From: Verrucomicrobiota bacterium
Lineage (GTDB): Bacteria > Verrucomicrobiota > Verrucomicrobiia > Verrucomicrobiales > DEV007
Direction of reading: 5' to 3'
NCBI GenBank assembly: GCA_030625775.1
Contig: DAOUQC010000020.1
Span: forward strand, 1 to 57,506
Length of the DNA stretch: 57,506 nucleotides
A model generated the notes under the pieces. It was not told the origin of the DNA. It worked only from the letters and a program-made list of their open reading frames with translations, and did no database searches. Made by a program: the position numbers and the translations under genes. Below are positions 18,110 to 25,443 of the stretch, piece by piece. Numbering within the stretch: the stretch's first letter is position 1; each line of letters opens with the position of its first letter.

Positions 18110-18175
18110 GTTAAGTCTGCTTAAGCGAAAAATGAATATGCATCCATTCAGTTTTCCGCCTGGCTTCAATCCGGT

Positions 18176-18586
18176 TTACCAACCTACAGCATTTTTAGGT
18201 GAATGGTCATTCCCTACAGTTCCTGCCAATTTACAAACAGTGTAAAGCTCACTGGCTTTAGTCGATGCCGCTGGCACTACGGCCAAGAAGGTGTAACCCC
18301 CCAATGTATCGGGACACGCAGGTTGCACTGCCAGCATTTTGCCTGCTCCGGCAAGAGTACCAATAAGCATGGCATCAGCAATTTCCAACTCGTTCAAGTT
18401 GGCATAAGAACGCATGGATTTTTGTACCGTGGAGATGTTCAGAATGCATTTGGCTCGATCCGCACCTTTTTTGTAGGCCGCAACACCAAGGAACAACACG
18501 GCGATCAAGCTCAGGAGAATAGCAATCACTAAGGTGATTTCGATCAGAGTCATACCTGCATTTTTTCTTCTTTGTGGTTTTTTCAT
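18176..18586 (-). CDS. Prepilin / pseudopilin, paralogue 1 (probable main pilin)
   Basis: The 136-residue protein has a basic leader (KKPQRRKNAG) and the processing site G|MTLIE, followed by the hydrophobic helix ITLVIAILLSLIAVLFLGVAAY. Conserved blocks shared with the 17161 paralogue include YKKGADRAKC, RSYANLNELEI and IGTLAGAGKML. Three cysteines (KCIL, ACPD, VCKL) could form a disulfide. The gene is followed by a strong terminator, as expected for an abundant subunit. The role as main pilin is an inference. A prepilin peptidase must be supplied from elsewhere in the genome. Confidence 0.88.
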   Translation of the reverse strand: MKKPQRRKNAGMTLIEITLVIAILLSLIAVLFLGVAAYKKGADRAKCILNISTVQKSMRSYANLNELEIADAMLIGTLAGAGKMLAVQPACPDTLGGYTFLAVVPAASTKASELYTVCKLAGTVGNDHSPKNAVGW

Positions 18587-18662
18587 TTTTTTATCTATCT
18601 TGTTTTTTGGATTCCGTCTTCTTCAGACAACACTCATTGCCCAAATAGTCCGGGTGGTTGTT

Positions 18663-19880
18663 TCAGCCAAACGCCGCGTCATCCTCGATGAACAGATTTG
18701 CATCTGCATCATCAGGGTTCATCATATTCAGCTGAAAAGTCTCAAAATCTATCTTGCCCTGGTCATACAGGTTTTTCAGATTGGCGTCCCACTCGACATT
18801 GCCACTCTGGCGAATCACATCTTCCAGTGATTTTGCCCCTCCGTCATAAGCGGCGATACCCGAACGCACCGAAGCTTCGGTATTTTGCAAAAATTCGTAG
18901 TTCAATACACGTCCGTCCCGTCCCTTCATCAAACCCTGGGAAAGAATGAACATCAGAATCTCACTCAAGCGTCCAAGGATGGATCGATGCTGGTCACGAG
19001 GAAAAAATTCCAGAATACGGGAAATCGTCTTCACCGCACCATTGGTATGCAAAGTAGTGATAACCACATGCCCCGTCTGCGCAGCTTCAATAACCGTGTC
19101 CATGGTATCACGATCACGAACCTCTCCGAGAAGAATCACATGCGGAGCTTTACGCAAAACATCTTTCAGCCCCTGATTATAAGACATCACATGTTTGCCC
19201 ACCTCCTGCTGGGTCACCAGACCCGGTGGCACCCGGTCTTGATCTTCAGGAGGAGAACCCGTCATATCATGAGGGTAACGGTACTCAATAGGATCCTCCA
19301 CCGTCACGATGTGACGGTCACAATTACGCCGCACCCAATCAATCAAAGCCGCCAAGGTCGTGGACTTGCCTGAGCCGGTCTGCCCCGTCACCAATCCCAT
19401 GCCCTGCCGTCTTTGTAAAAAACCTCTCAGTGCCTCCGTTGTGTCCGAACCCAGGCCCAAAACATCGAGAGAGGGAATATCATCCGCCAATATACGGCAA
19501 GTCACGCCCAGACCCGAACTGCTCAAGTGGGCCTGCACACGCATCCGCCCACTCACCTCCCCATCTGGCATCTGCTGGCCATCACAACTAAAGTCCGCCA
19601 CTTTATACTCTTGCAAACGCTCCATCACCGGCATCTGCCCCAACAACGCGTTCTTTTTACTCTTGAACAAATCCACTTCCTGTCCGGCATACAACATCTC
19701 AATCACATTCAACACCACCGATTCAGGAAGTTCTCCCAGGGAATGGATGACTTGTAATCCTTTTTTGGTGTGCACATAAGGAATGCGGTCGGTGCGTAGC
19801 TGGATATCCGATATATCTTGCTCCCCCGCGTGGATAAATACCTCGCTCAGGACATGTAATGCATGGGTGAAATCGGCCAT
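18663..19880 (-). CDS. pilT: PilT-like retraction ATPase
   Basis: This 405-residue ATPase has Walker A GQTGSGKST at 166-174, an Asp/Glu box VEDPIEY at 194-200, Walker B VILLGEVRDRD at 248-258 and the His box HVVITTLHTN at 271-280. PilT hexamers power pilus retraction. The segment between VEDPIEY and QQEVG carries an insertion rich in Pro, Asp and Gly. The AIRNLI motif that marks canonical PilT is replaced by a divergent TEASVRSGI, so its kinetics or role may differ. It lies 76 bp upstream of the main prepilin gene and is the first gene of the locus. Confidence 0.88.
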   Translation of the reverse strand: MADFTHALHVLSEVFIHAGEQDISDIQLRTDRIPYVHTKKGLQVIHSLGELPESVVLNVIEMLYAGQEVDLFKSKKNALLGQMPVMERLQEYKVADFSCDGQQMPDGEVSGRMRVQAHLSSSGLGVTCRILADDIPSLDVLGLGSDTTEALRGFLQRRQGMGLVTGQTGSGKSTTLAALIDWVRRNCDRHIVTVEDPIEYRYPHDMTGSPPEDQDRVPPGLVTQQEVGKHVMSYNQGLKDVLRKAPHVILLGEVRDRDTMDTVIEAAQTGHVVITTLHTNGAVKTISRILEFFPRDQHRSILGRLSEILMFILSQGLMKGRDGRVLNYEFLQNTEASVRSGIAAYDGGAKSLEDVIRQSGNVEWDANLKNLYDQGKIDFETFQLNMMNPDDADANLFIEDDAAFG

Positions 19881-19980
19881 CTAAGCAGAGTTGACGAAAA
19901 AAACAGAACAATAGAAAGGTTTTTTTCACTAAATTGAATTCATTTTAAAATAATGTTCTAAAATAAAAATCTTAACTTTA

Positions 19981-20069
19981 CGAGAAACCTACCCCCCCCT
20001 AACTAACTTCCCGATAAACCTACCCCGCTTACTAAGTTACAGAGAAAGCTATCCCTCTTGCTTTTACCC
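19981..20069. repeat. Degenerate 30-bp tandem repeat, about three units
   Basis: Units beginning CGAGAAACCTACCCC (19981), CGATAAACCTACCCC (20012) and AGAGAAAGCTATCCC (20041) are spaced 31 and 29 bp apart. They lie between the histidine-rich protein gene and the PilT-like gene, in a 206-bp gap without a gene. Confidence 0.7.
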
Positions 20070-20086
20070 AGTGCCTTTCGAATACC

Positions 20087-21079
20087 TCATAGTGCTGGTT
20101 TATTTTGCCGTTTGAGCATTGCGTCAAATTGTTCAAACAGCTTGCCTGCTGTGTAAGCTCTGTTCTCCGCTTCATCCCGCCTTTCTTGAGGAACGATCAA
20201 CCACCGCCCTTCTTTAACTGCCAAATCCCTCAACGCCCCATACCGACTCAGGCAATAGCCCATTTGATCCCTATAGCGCATTAAAACTTCCTTCGGCAGC
20301 TTCACCTTGCTAAGACTTTTTTTTATTGCCTCAGGTTTCTCTCTCGCCAAATCTTGTTGTTCCATCAAAAATTGATTCAATACTGCCTCAGCCGCCGTCA
20401 ACCAAGGCATCGGATCCACGTTTTCTCTCTGCACCAGACGGAAGGTGTGTTCCGAAATTTTGCGGGCGTGCTTGCGAGCCTCCGGCGTGCCTCTCATCGC
20501 ATGCAAGGTCAGGAAATGATAATAGGAGTTATACACCCCGTAATCAGTCGGATCCATGTTATAACTGCGTAACAACAACTTCTCAATATCGAGAGCAATC
20601 GCTTTTTTATGTGACTCTGATAGTGCAAATGGACTGGTTCTCCGAAACCTCTCTGCATCCAAATCCACCAAAAAATCCAAAGCGGATCCTATCGGCGATT
20701 TTTCCTCTAGCTGTTCAAACTCATGATCATGTTGAGGGCTTTCCTCATCTTTTTTGCCCTGATCATGCCCCTCATGCCCCTCATGCCCCTCATCATGAGT
20801 TCCTCCGTCCTCTTCTTTTTTGCCTTCATCCCCGTGATCATGCCCGTCGCCCTCCTTGTGCTCTTGCCGGGCGAGTTCGCTGGCCACCGCCCCATTGTGC
20901 CAGGCCCGGTCAAGATTCTTCTGCCCCAACCTCGCCAGCAAGGTACCATAAGCACTCATCTTCAAAGCAAAGGGATTGTTGTGATAAGCCACCTGCCCGG
21001 ATTCCTTGAGCCCACGCAAGGACAATACCAGGATCACCGAGCCAATCAAAACACCTACACCTGCAATCCAAAGCCTCAT
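20087..21079 (-). CDS. Membrane-anchored histidine-rich protein, function unknown
   Basis: This 330-residue protein has an N-terminal membrane helix (about residues 4-22) and a soluble extracytoplasmic body. Residues 73-120 are strongly enriched in His, Asp, Glu and Gly (HDHGDEG, GHEGHEGHDQG, HDHEFE), the kind of sequence that binds zinc, nickel or copper. The GHE units are encoded by a 9-bp tandem repeat. The rest is helical. Its start overlaps the stop of the ABC permease gene by 4 bp (ATGA), so the two are coupled and a role in metal handling by the exporter is plausible. I recognise no family. Confidence 0.75.
   Translation of the reverse strand: MRLWIAGVGVLIGSVILVLSLRGLKESGQVAYHNNPFALKMSAYGTLLARLGQKNLDRAWHNGAVASELARQEHKEGDGHDHGDEGKKEEDGGTHDEGHEGHEGHDQGKKDEESPQHDHEFEQLEEKSPIGSALDFLVDLDAERFRRTSPFALSESHKKAIALDIEKLLLRSYNMDPTDYGVYNSYYHFLTLHAMRGTPEARKHARKISEHTFRLVQRENVDPMPWLTAAEAVLNQFLMEQQDLAREKPEAIKKSLSKVKLPKEVLMRYRDQMGYCLSRYGALRDLAVKEGRWLIVPQERRDEAENRAYTAGKLFEQFDAMLKRQNKPAL
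20764..20793 (-). repeat. 9-bp in-frame tandem repeat encoding (GHE)n
   Basis: Three exact copies of CATGCCCCT (plus strand) at 20764-20772, 20773-20781 and 20782-20790, then CAT. They encode repeated Gly-His-Glu in the histidine-rich protein. Copy-number change would keep the frame and alter the number of potential metal ligands. Confidence 0.9.
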
Positions 21080-21837
21080 TTTTTCTCCCTGAATAAAGCT
21101 ACCGCAACACTGATAACCACCAATCCCACCCCTGCCAGATAAAGTGCCATTTTCGCAAAAATCCCATTTTCCAGCGGTCCCATTTTATAAAGCAAACGAG
21201 TGGTCAAATCTGCCAGATGGTAATGAGGGGAAATCACATAAATAGCGTCCACCACCGGATTACCTGACTGTGATAGGAAAAAATCCAGGTAACCCACTCC
21301 ATACAAGCCGTATAGCGCCAAGCCTGAAGTGACCACGTAGGCCGCAGTGGCATTAATCCGTGTGCCCAGAGCTGTCGCCAGAAAGAACAGCGGTGCAACC
21401 ACCAACAAATACAAGGCCGCATATTGAACATTGGTGATAACCCACATCCTGGCCTCTTGCGGATCTCCGGGCATCGCAAACAACAGACTGATCCCTAAAA
21501 CCAGACCCACACAAACAAGGCCCCACAACAAACTGTTGGCCCACAGTTGCACAATCAGGGATCGGCGCTTCACGCCTAGTGTCTTGAAATATTCAAGCAC
21601 CCCTTGAGAAGCTCCGTCATGCCCCATCACTGCAGCCTGATAGAACAACCAGACCAGAGTGACTATCCACAGCAAACCCCAGGCAGTCTGGGCTCGCGCT
21701 GGTTGCAACAAGGTCGGCTTTTCCTCCCACGGAGTCATATAAGGCAATACCAGTGGCAAAAGAGCCAGCACCAACAGGAATATCAAATAGGTATTCCGGG
21801 CAATGGTGGTTTTGAATGTGAGCTTGAACAGTGACAT
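21076..21837 (-). CDS. ABC-2-type transporter permease
   Basis: This 253-residue protein has six or more hydrophobic helices (near residues 15-35, 50-70, 95-120, 135-155, 165-185 and 228-248). The ISPHYHLADL segment between the last helices is typical of ABC-2 permeases. It probably pairs with the ATPase encoded 38 bp upstream. The substrate cannot be read from the sequence, and heme-exporter, lipid or copper-export (NosY-like) functions all use this shape. Confidence 0.8.
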   Translation of the reverse strand: MSLFKLTFKTTIARNTYLIFLLVLALLPLVLPYMTPWEEKPTLLQPARAQTAWGLLWIVTLVWLFYQAAVMGHDGASQGVLEYFKTLGVKRRSLIVQLWANSLLWGLVCVGLVLGISLLFAMPGDPQEARMWVITNVQYAALYLLVVAPLFFLATALGTRINATAAYVVTSGLALYGLYGVGYLDFFLSQSGNPVVDAIYVISPHYHLADLTTRLLYKMGPLENGIFAKMALYLAGVGLVVISVAVALFREKK

Positions 21838-21875
21838 AATTGCGAAAGTGTTTCTATTGTCCCGGTCTGTTTTTT

Positions 21876-22553
21876 TCAGCTCAAACCCTTGCGTGTTTCA
21901 AACCAATCCAAACGCCCACCTTCAACATCCATGTGAGAGATTTTTTCATCATTGATAGTCAAAACACTCTCCGCCCGCAGGGTGGGTTCATCCGGATGCA
22001 CACAAACCAAGCGCAACACTGCGTTTTTGTTTTCATTCCATATAGAATCGACTTCGTCCCTCACATGAAAATCCAAACCTGAAAACGGTTCATCCAGCAA
22101 TAAAATCTGGGGCCCTCCTTTAATCACCTGAATCTCGGCAATCACTAGAATTACCTTCTGCCGATTCCCCTTGGATAGCTTGCCATAAGCTTTTCCCACA
22201 TCCAATTCGAGACGGGCCGCCATCTCCACTGCTCGCATCCTGTCTTCTTTTTTAAAAAATGCTTTAAAAATTTTTGCCGAGGTCAAAAAAGGATCAAAAC
22301 GCAACTCCTCATCAACGAACTGCACCTGCCCCTCCACCGAAAACCCACCAGCAAAAGTAGGCACCAATCCCGCGAGAGTTTTCAATAAAGTGGTTTTTCC
22401 CCGCCCATTCCTAGCCAGTAGCAAGTGACGTCCTGTCCCCAAACTTACTTCCGTAGCAGCGTCTGCCAATTCCAGATCAGGCACCATAGGATTTCTCCAA
22501 TCCGACCGGTAGCCGATACTCATTCCCTGTTTGATGACAATTCGAGGTTCCAT
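21876..22553 (-). CDS. ABC transporter ATP-binding protein
   Basis: I place the start at 22553 because longer frames would run into the divergent trmJ-like gene. The 225-residue protein has Walker A RNGRGKTTL, the signature LSKGNRQ, Walker B ILLLDEPFSGLD and a switch histidine in CVHPDE. The Q-loop region reads FVDEELRFDP, so the usual glutamine appears to be missing. It is short, about the size of CcmA-type ATPases, and forms an operon with the permease and the histidine-rich protein. Confidence 0.87.
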   Translation of the reverse strand: MEPRIVIKQGMSIGYRSDWRNPMVPDLELADAATEVSLGTGRHLLLARNGRGKTTLLKTLAGLVPTFAGGFSVEGQVQFVDEELRFDPFLTSAKIFKAFFKKEDRMRAVEMAARLELDVGKAYGKLSKGNRQKVILVIAEIQVIKGGPQILLLDEPFSGLDFHVRDEVDSIWNENKNAVLRLVCVHPDEPTLRAESVLTINDEKISHMDVEGGRLDWFETRKGLS

Positions 22554-22592
22554 TGGAAACAATCTATTTAAAACGCAACATCTTATCAATTT

Positions 22593-23366
22593 ATGCTTAA
22601 TTGTAAAGCCTCGCACTCCAAGACTTGCCCGACCGTGAAGCCACCTATCATCATTCTGTTCAAAACCCAGCTGGGAGAAAATATCGGCATGTGCGCACGC
22701 GCCATGCTCAATTGTGGTCTCGACCAACTACGCCTGGTTGCCCCACGGGACGGCTGGCCTAACAACTCAGCTGTATCCACTGCCGCCGATGCCGACCAGG
22801 TACTGGAGGGAGCCCAATGCTTTGAAACCCTCGAAGAGGCCATCGCTGACTGCCACTATCTCTATGCGACCACCGCACGCCCTCGCTCACAATCCATCCC
22901 TTCCCTGCCTGTTTCACAAGCCATTGAAAAAATTCAACTCTCCTCACAAGCCGCCCCCCCCCTACCGATACAACAATCCGCTATTCTGTTTGGGCCAGAG
23001 GCTTCCGGCTTGGACAACAATACCCTCTCACGCGCCGATGCCCTGATCCATTTCCCAATGAATCCGGAATTCAACTCGCTCAATCTGGCTCAAGCCGTGT
23101 TGCTGTTTGCATGGGAGTGGTTGCGTGCCCAAGCTCAACCCCTACCCTCATCCGAACCAGCACCCGATCCTGTCTCATCTAAAAAATATCTTATCGCCTT
23201 CCTTGATCGGCTGGAGAATGAATTGGAAAACACAGGATTTTTCCTCACTCCCGAGCTGCGCCCGGAAACTGTCCGCAAGCTGCGCACGGTCTTCACCCGC
23301 TGTTCTCCCAGTGAACAGGAATTGCACATGCTGCACGGCATTATCACCGCTTTGAAAAAGCACTAG
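22593..23366 (+). CDS. trmJ: TrmJ-like tRNA 2'-O-methyltransferase (SPOUT)
   Basis: This 257-residue SPOUT methyltransferase has motif 1 NIGMCARAMLNCGLDQLRLV, motif 2 AILFGPEASGLDNNTL and motif 3 FNSLNLAQAVLLFAWE, which build the knotted SAM site. The C-terminal tail (LRTVFTRCSPSEQELHMLHGI) resembles the TrmJ extension. TrmJ methylates the ribose of nucleotide 32 in several tRNAs. Group-1 members acting on rRNA are the main alternative. It is divergent from the ABC module with a 39-bp spacer. Confidence 0.8.
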   Translation: MLNCKASHSKTCPTVKPPIIILFKTQLGENIGMCARAMLNCGLDQLRLVAPRDGWPNNSAVSTAADADQVLEGAQCFETLEEAIADCHYLYATTARPRSQSIPSLPVSQAIEKIQLSSQAAPPLPIQQSAILFGPEASGLDNNTLSRADALIHFPMNPEFNSLNLAQAVLLFAWEWLRAQAQPLPSSEPAPDPVSSKKYLIAFLDRLENELENTGFFLTPELRPETVRKLRTVFTRCSPSEQELHMLHGIITALKKH

Positions 23367-23408
23367 GCATCAAGCCTTGTGAAGTGATGGTCGTTTATAA
23401 TTGTAAGA

Positions 23409-23423
23409 CGGATTGCCAATCCG
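23409..23423. repeat. Short palindrome CGGATTG-C-CAATCCG
   Basis: Perfect 7-bp arms around one base, 43 bp after the trmJ-like stop and in a convergent gap. There is no T tract, so it is not a standard terminator. It resembles REP-type intergenic palindromes. Confidence 0.7.
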
Positions 23424-23471
23424 CCTAATTTGTCCGCTATCCCAACAAACTGAAAAACTTCACCCCCTTCT

Positions 23472-24134
23472 TCATTCACTCCGCTTTGCCTGACTTTTCC
23501 TCTGCTTCCTCACCAAAGAAGCCACCAGCCACATCACCACCGGCAAAACTGCGCTCAAGGTCAGCGCCAGGCCTGGAGAACTTTTCCCCGCCGCCCCCAC
23601 TGCGGCAAACACAAAGCCCAAAGGCACACTACCACACAACAAGGCTGCCAGAAAAATCCCGAAGGGCATGCGGGTCAAACCCGCCATGCAGGCCACCACT
23701 TCGGGCAACAGAGGCAACCACCGGGATAGCACCACCACCCATCCCCCTCCCTTACGAAAAAAACGCTCCCCCTTCTCCAAATCCTTTGCCCCAGCCAACC
23801 ACAATGCAGCCCGGTGCCCCAGAGCACGGCACAAACCATATGCCAACAAGCCCCCCAACACCGAGCCGACAGCACTATACAGACCGCCCCACCAAGGACC
23901 GTAAACATAGCCCATCGCCGCCATCACCACGGTTCCCGGCACTGGTAAAAATAAATCTGATATCAACAGAGCAACCCCGGCCAGGGCCCCATACTGCCGC
24001 AACCACTCGACACTTCCCTCATCTGAAAAAAACTGGCTGAACGCATCCCCCCAAATCAGGAAAGGCAACATGACCAACAAAGCCAGAACCAAAAAAATCC
24101 ACCAGATACGCATACAAAAAACTTTCTCCAGCAA
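23472..24134 (-). CDS. TVP38/TMEM64 (VTT domain) family membrane protein
   Basis: This 220-residue protein has about five hydrophobic segments. The conserved core of the VTT/SNARE-associated domain is visible: ISDLFLPVPGTVVMAAMGYVYGPWWGGLYSAVGS, then an amphipathic GGGWVVVLSRWLPLLPEVVACMAGLTRMPF. The family, which includes DedA relatives, contains lipid scramblases and transporters. The start could be the second Met (MRIWW, at 24113), because the first seven residues add nothing hydrophobic. No operon partner is evident. Confidence 0.8.
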   Translation of the reverse strand: MLEKVFCMRIWWIFLVLALLVMLPFLIWGDAFSQFFSDEGSVEWLRQYGALAGVALLISDLFLPVPGTVVMAAMGYVYGPWWGGLYSAVGSVLGGLLAYGLCRALGHRAALWLAGAKDLEKGERFFRKGGGWVVVLSRWLPLLPEVVACMAGLTRMPFGIFLAALLCGSVPLGFVFAAVGAAGKSSPGLALTLSAVLPVVMWLVASLVRKQRKSQAKRSE

Positions 24135-24258
24135 AAGTTGAATTTCAAAAAATAAACACCACTTTTAATCGTCTCTCTTTTTCCCTGCTCCTCATCCCTT
24201 TTTTTGTTCGAGGTTTATTAATCTCATTAGAGCTTCTTCTTCCTAACTCAAAATTTAT

Positions 24259-24305
24259 AATTCTCAATTCTCAATTCTCAATTCTCAATTCTCAATTCTC
24301 AATTC
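24259..24305 (+). repeat. 7-bp tandem repeat (AATTCTC)x6.7 ending 3 bp before a start codon
   Basis: Six exact units run from 24259 to 24300, followed by AATTC at 24301-24305. The ATG of the next gene is at 24309. The array occupies the positions where a ribosome-binding site would lie, and there is no Shine-Dalgarno sequence between it and the ATG. Such arrays are prone to slippage. Confidence 0.95.
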
Positions 24306-24308
24306 ACC

Positions 24309-24764
24309 ATGCCCACCCCCAAGCCCAAGCCCATCGACTCCTCCCAACTCCCGGATCTGGCCCGTTCAGTCATCCGCAATGCAAAATTCCCCCAACTCGC
24401 TACCATCGACGGCGATCACCCCCGGCTACGTCCGGTATCGCCGGTTCGTGTCGATGAAGACAGCTTCACCATTTACGTCGCCAACCTCCGCCGCTATCAC
24501 AAAACTTCCGAGATCGCCTCCAACAGTAATGTCGAACTTTGTTATCTTGATGACCAACACGATCAGGTTCGCATTTCAGGAGTTGCCGAAATTCTAAACG
24601 AGCAAACCCTGATACAGGAAATCTGGGACAGCAATCCGCTACTGACCAAATACCTCGGCAGCATCGACAATCCCGAATTAGTCCTCTACAAAATCAAGCC
24701 CACCCGAATTCGCTTCATGCGGGAATGGGCTCTGGACTATTACGAAATCCCCCTCCCTTCTTAA
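24309..24764 (+). CDS. Pyridoxamine 5'-phosphate oxidase-family (PNPOx-fold) protein
   Basis: The 151-residue protein has the split-barrel flavin-binding pattern: FPQLATIDGDHPRLRPVSPVRVDEDSFTIYVANLRRYHKTSEIASNSNVELCYLD near residues 30-85, then VRISGVAEI. Members bind FMN, F420 or heme, and many reduce small molecules. True PdxH has a longer sequence and a conserved C-terminal PLP site that I do not see. The gene starts directly after a 7-bp repeat array, and the SGNH hydrolase gene follows after 18 bp. Confidence 0.8.
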   Translation: MPTPKPKPIDSSQLPDLARSVIRNAKFPQLATIDGDHPRLRPVSPVRVDEDSFTIYVANLRRYHKTSEIASNSNVELCYLDDQHDQVRISGVAEILNEQTLIQEIWDSNPLLTKYLGSIDNPELVLYKIKPTRIRFMREWALDYYEIPLPS

Positions 24765-24782
24765 ATTCCCCTCTCTTATTTT

Positions 24783-25439
24783 ATGAAAATACTCATCACC
24801 GTATTCCTGTTGGGTCTCACCCTTCTCTCGTCCGCATCCGCACAGAACCGCTTCGCCAAGTGGGAAAAAAGCATCGCTTCTTTTGAAAAAGCCGACCAAA
24901 AAAATCCTCCGCCTGCCTCCTCCATACTCTTCGTAGGCAGCTCCAGCATCCGCATGTGGGATCTCAATCAGTTTTTTCCCGATTTCAAAAAACTCAATCG
25001 AGGTTTTGGTGGGTCGACCATCGCTGATTCCATTTATTTTTTTGACCGGATCATCAAAGTCTACCAACCACAAAGCATCATCCTCTATGCCGGTGACAAT
25101 GACATAGCCAAAGGCCTCTCCGCACAAGAAGTGCTCAGGGATTTCAAAACCCTCACGCAAAAAATCGAAAGCTCACTGCCCGGCACCCCCCTAATTTACA
25201 TCGCCATCAAACCCAGCATCAGCCGCAAAAAATTGTGGCCGGAAATGAAAAAAGCCAACGATTTGATCGCCGCCTACTGCGCCCGGAACCCCTCTCTGTA
25301 TTTTGCAGACATCGCAAAACCCATGCTCGAACAAAATCTCTCCCCCGACCTGTTCAAAAAAGACGGTCTGCACCTCACCGACAAAGGCTACGAAATGTGG
25401 AAAAAGGTCCTCCTGCCGCTGATCAAGCAGACACGCTGA
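24783..25439 (+). CDS. Exported SGNH/GDSL-family hydrolase
   Basis: The 218-residue protein has a signal peptide (1 to about 21, ending SSASAQ). The four SGNH blocks are present: LFVGSSSIRMW with the nucleophile serine, NRGFGGS, ILYAGDNDIAKG with the oxyanion asparagine, and KKDGLHLTDKGY with the catalytic Asp-x-x-His. The length fits single-domain esterases or acetylhydrolases, which in PVC bacteria often act on polysaccharides. It lies 18 bp after the PNPOx gene. Confidence 0.9.
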   Translation: MKILITVFLLGLTLLSSASAQNRFAKWEKSIASFEKADQKNPPPASSILFVGSSSIRMWDLNQFFPDFKKLNRGFGGSTIADSIYFFDRIIKVYQPQSIILYAGDNDIAKGLSAQEVLRDFKTLTQKIESSLPGTPLIYIAIKPSISRKKLWPEMKKANDLIAAYCARNPSLYFADIAKPMLEQNLSPDLFKKDGLHLTDKGYEMWKKVLLPLIKQTR

Positions 25440-25443
25440 TAGT

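Larger units (their letters stand above)
17578..18175. other. 598-bp gap between the two prepilin genes
   Basis: No supported gene. It contains a strong bidirectional terminator (18077-18109) after the upstream prepilin gene and a 15-bp tandem repeat (17789-17825). Short open frames on both strands have no recognisable content. A small RNA or a promoter for the second prepilin could lie between the terminator and 17577, but I cannot define one. Confidence 0.5.

Noticed and set aside
17688-18245. Small open frames on both strands between the prepilins
   Set aside because: They have no motif, overlap a terminator, a repeat or a prepilin, and lack plausible ribosome sites.
19981-20069. Possible CRISPR array in the repeated region
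   Set aside because: Units are too degenerate and abut each other without spacers, and no cas gene is nearby.
20326-21009. Plus-strand open frame of 227 codons with His and Pro runs
   Set aside because: It is the antisense frame of the histidine-rich protein, and its composition simply mirrors the repeats.
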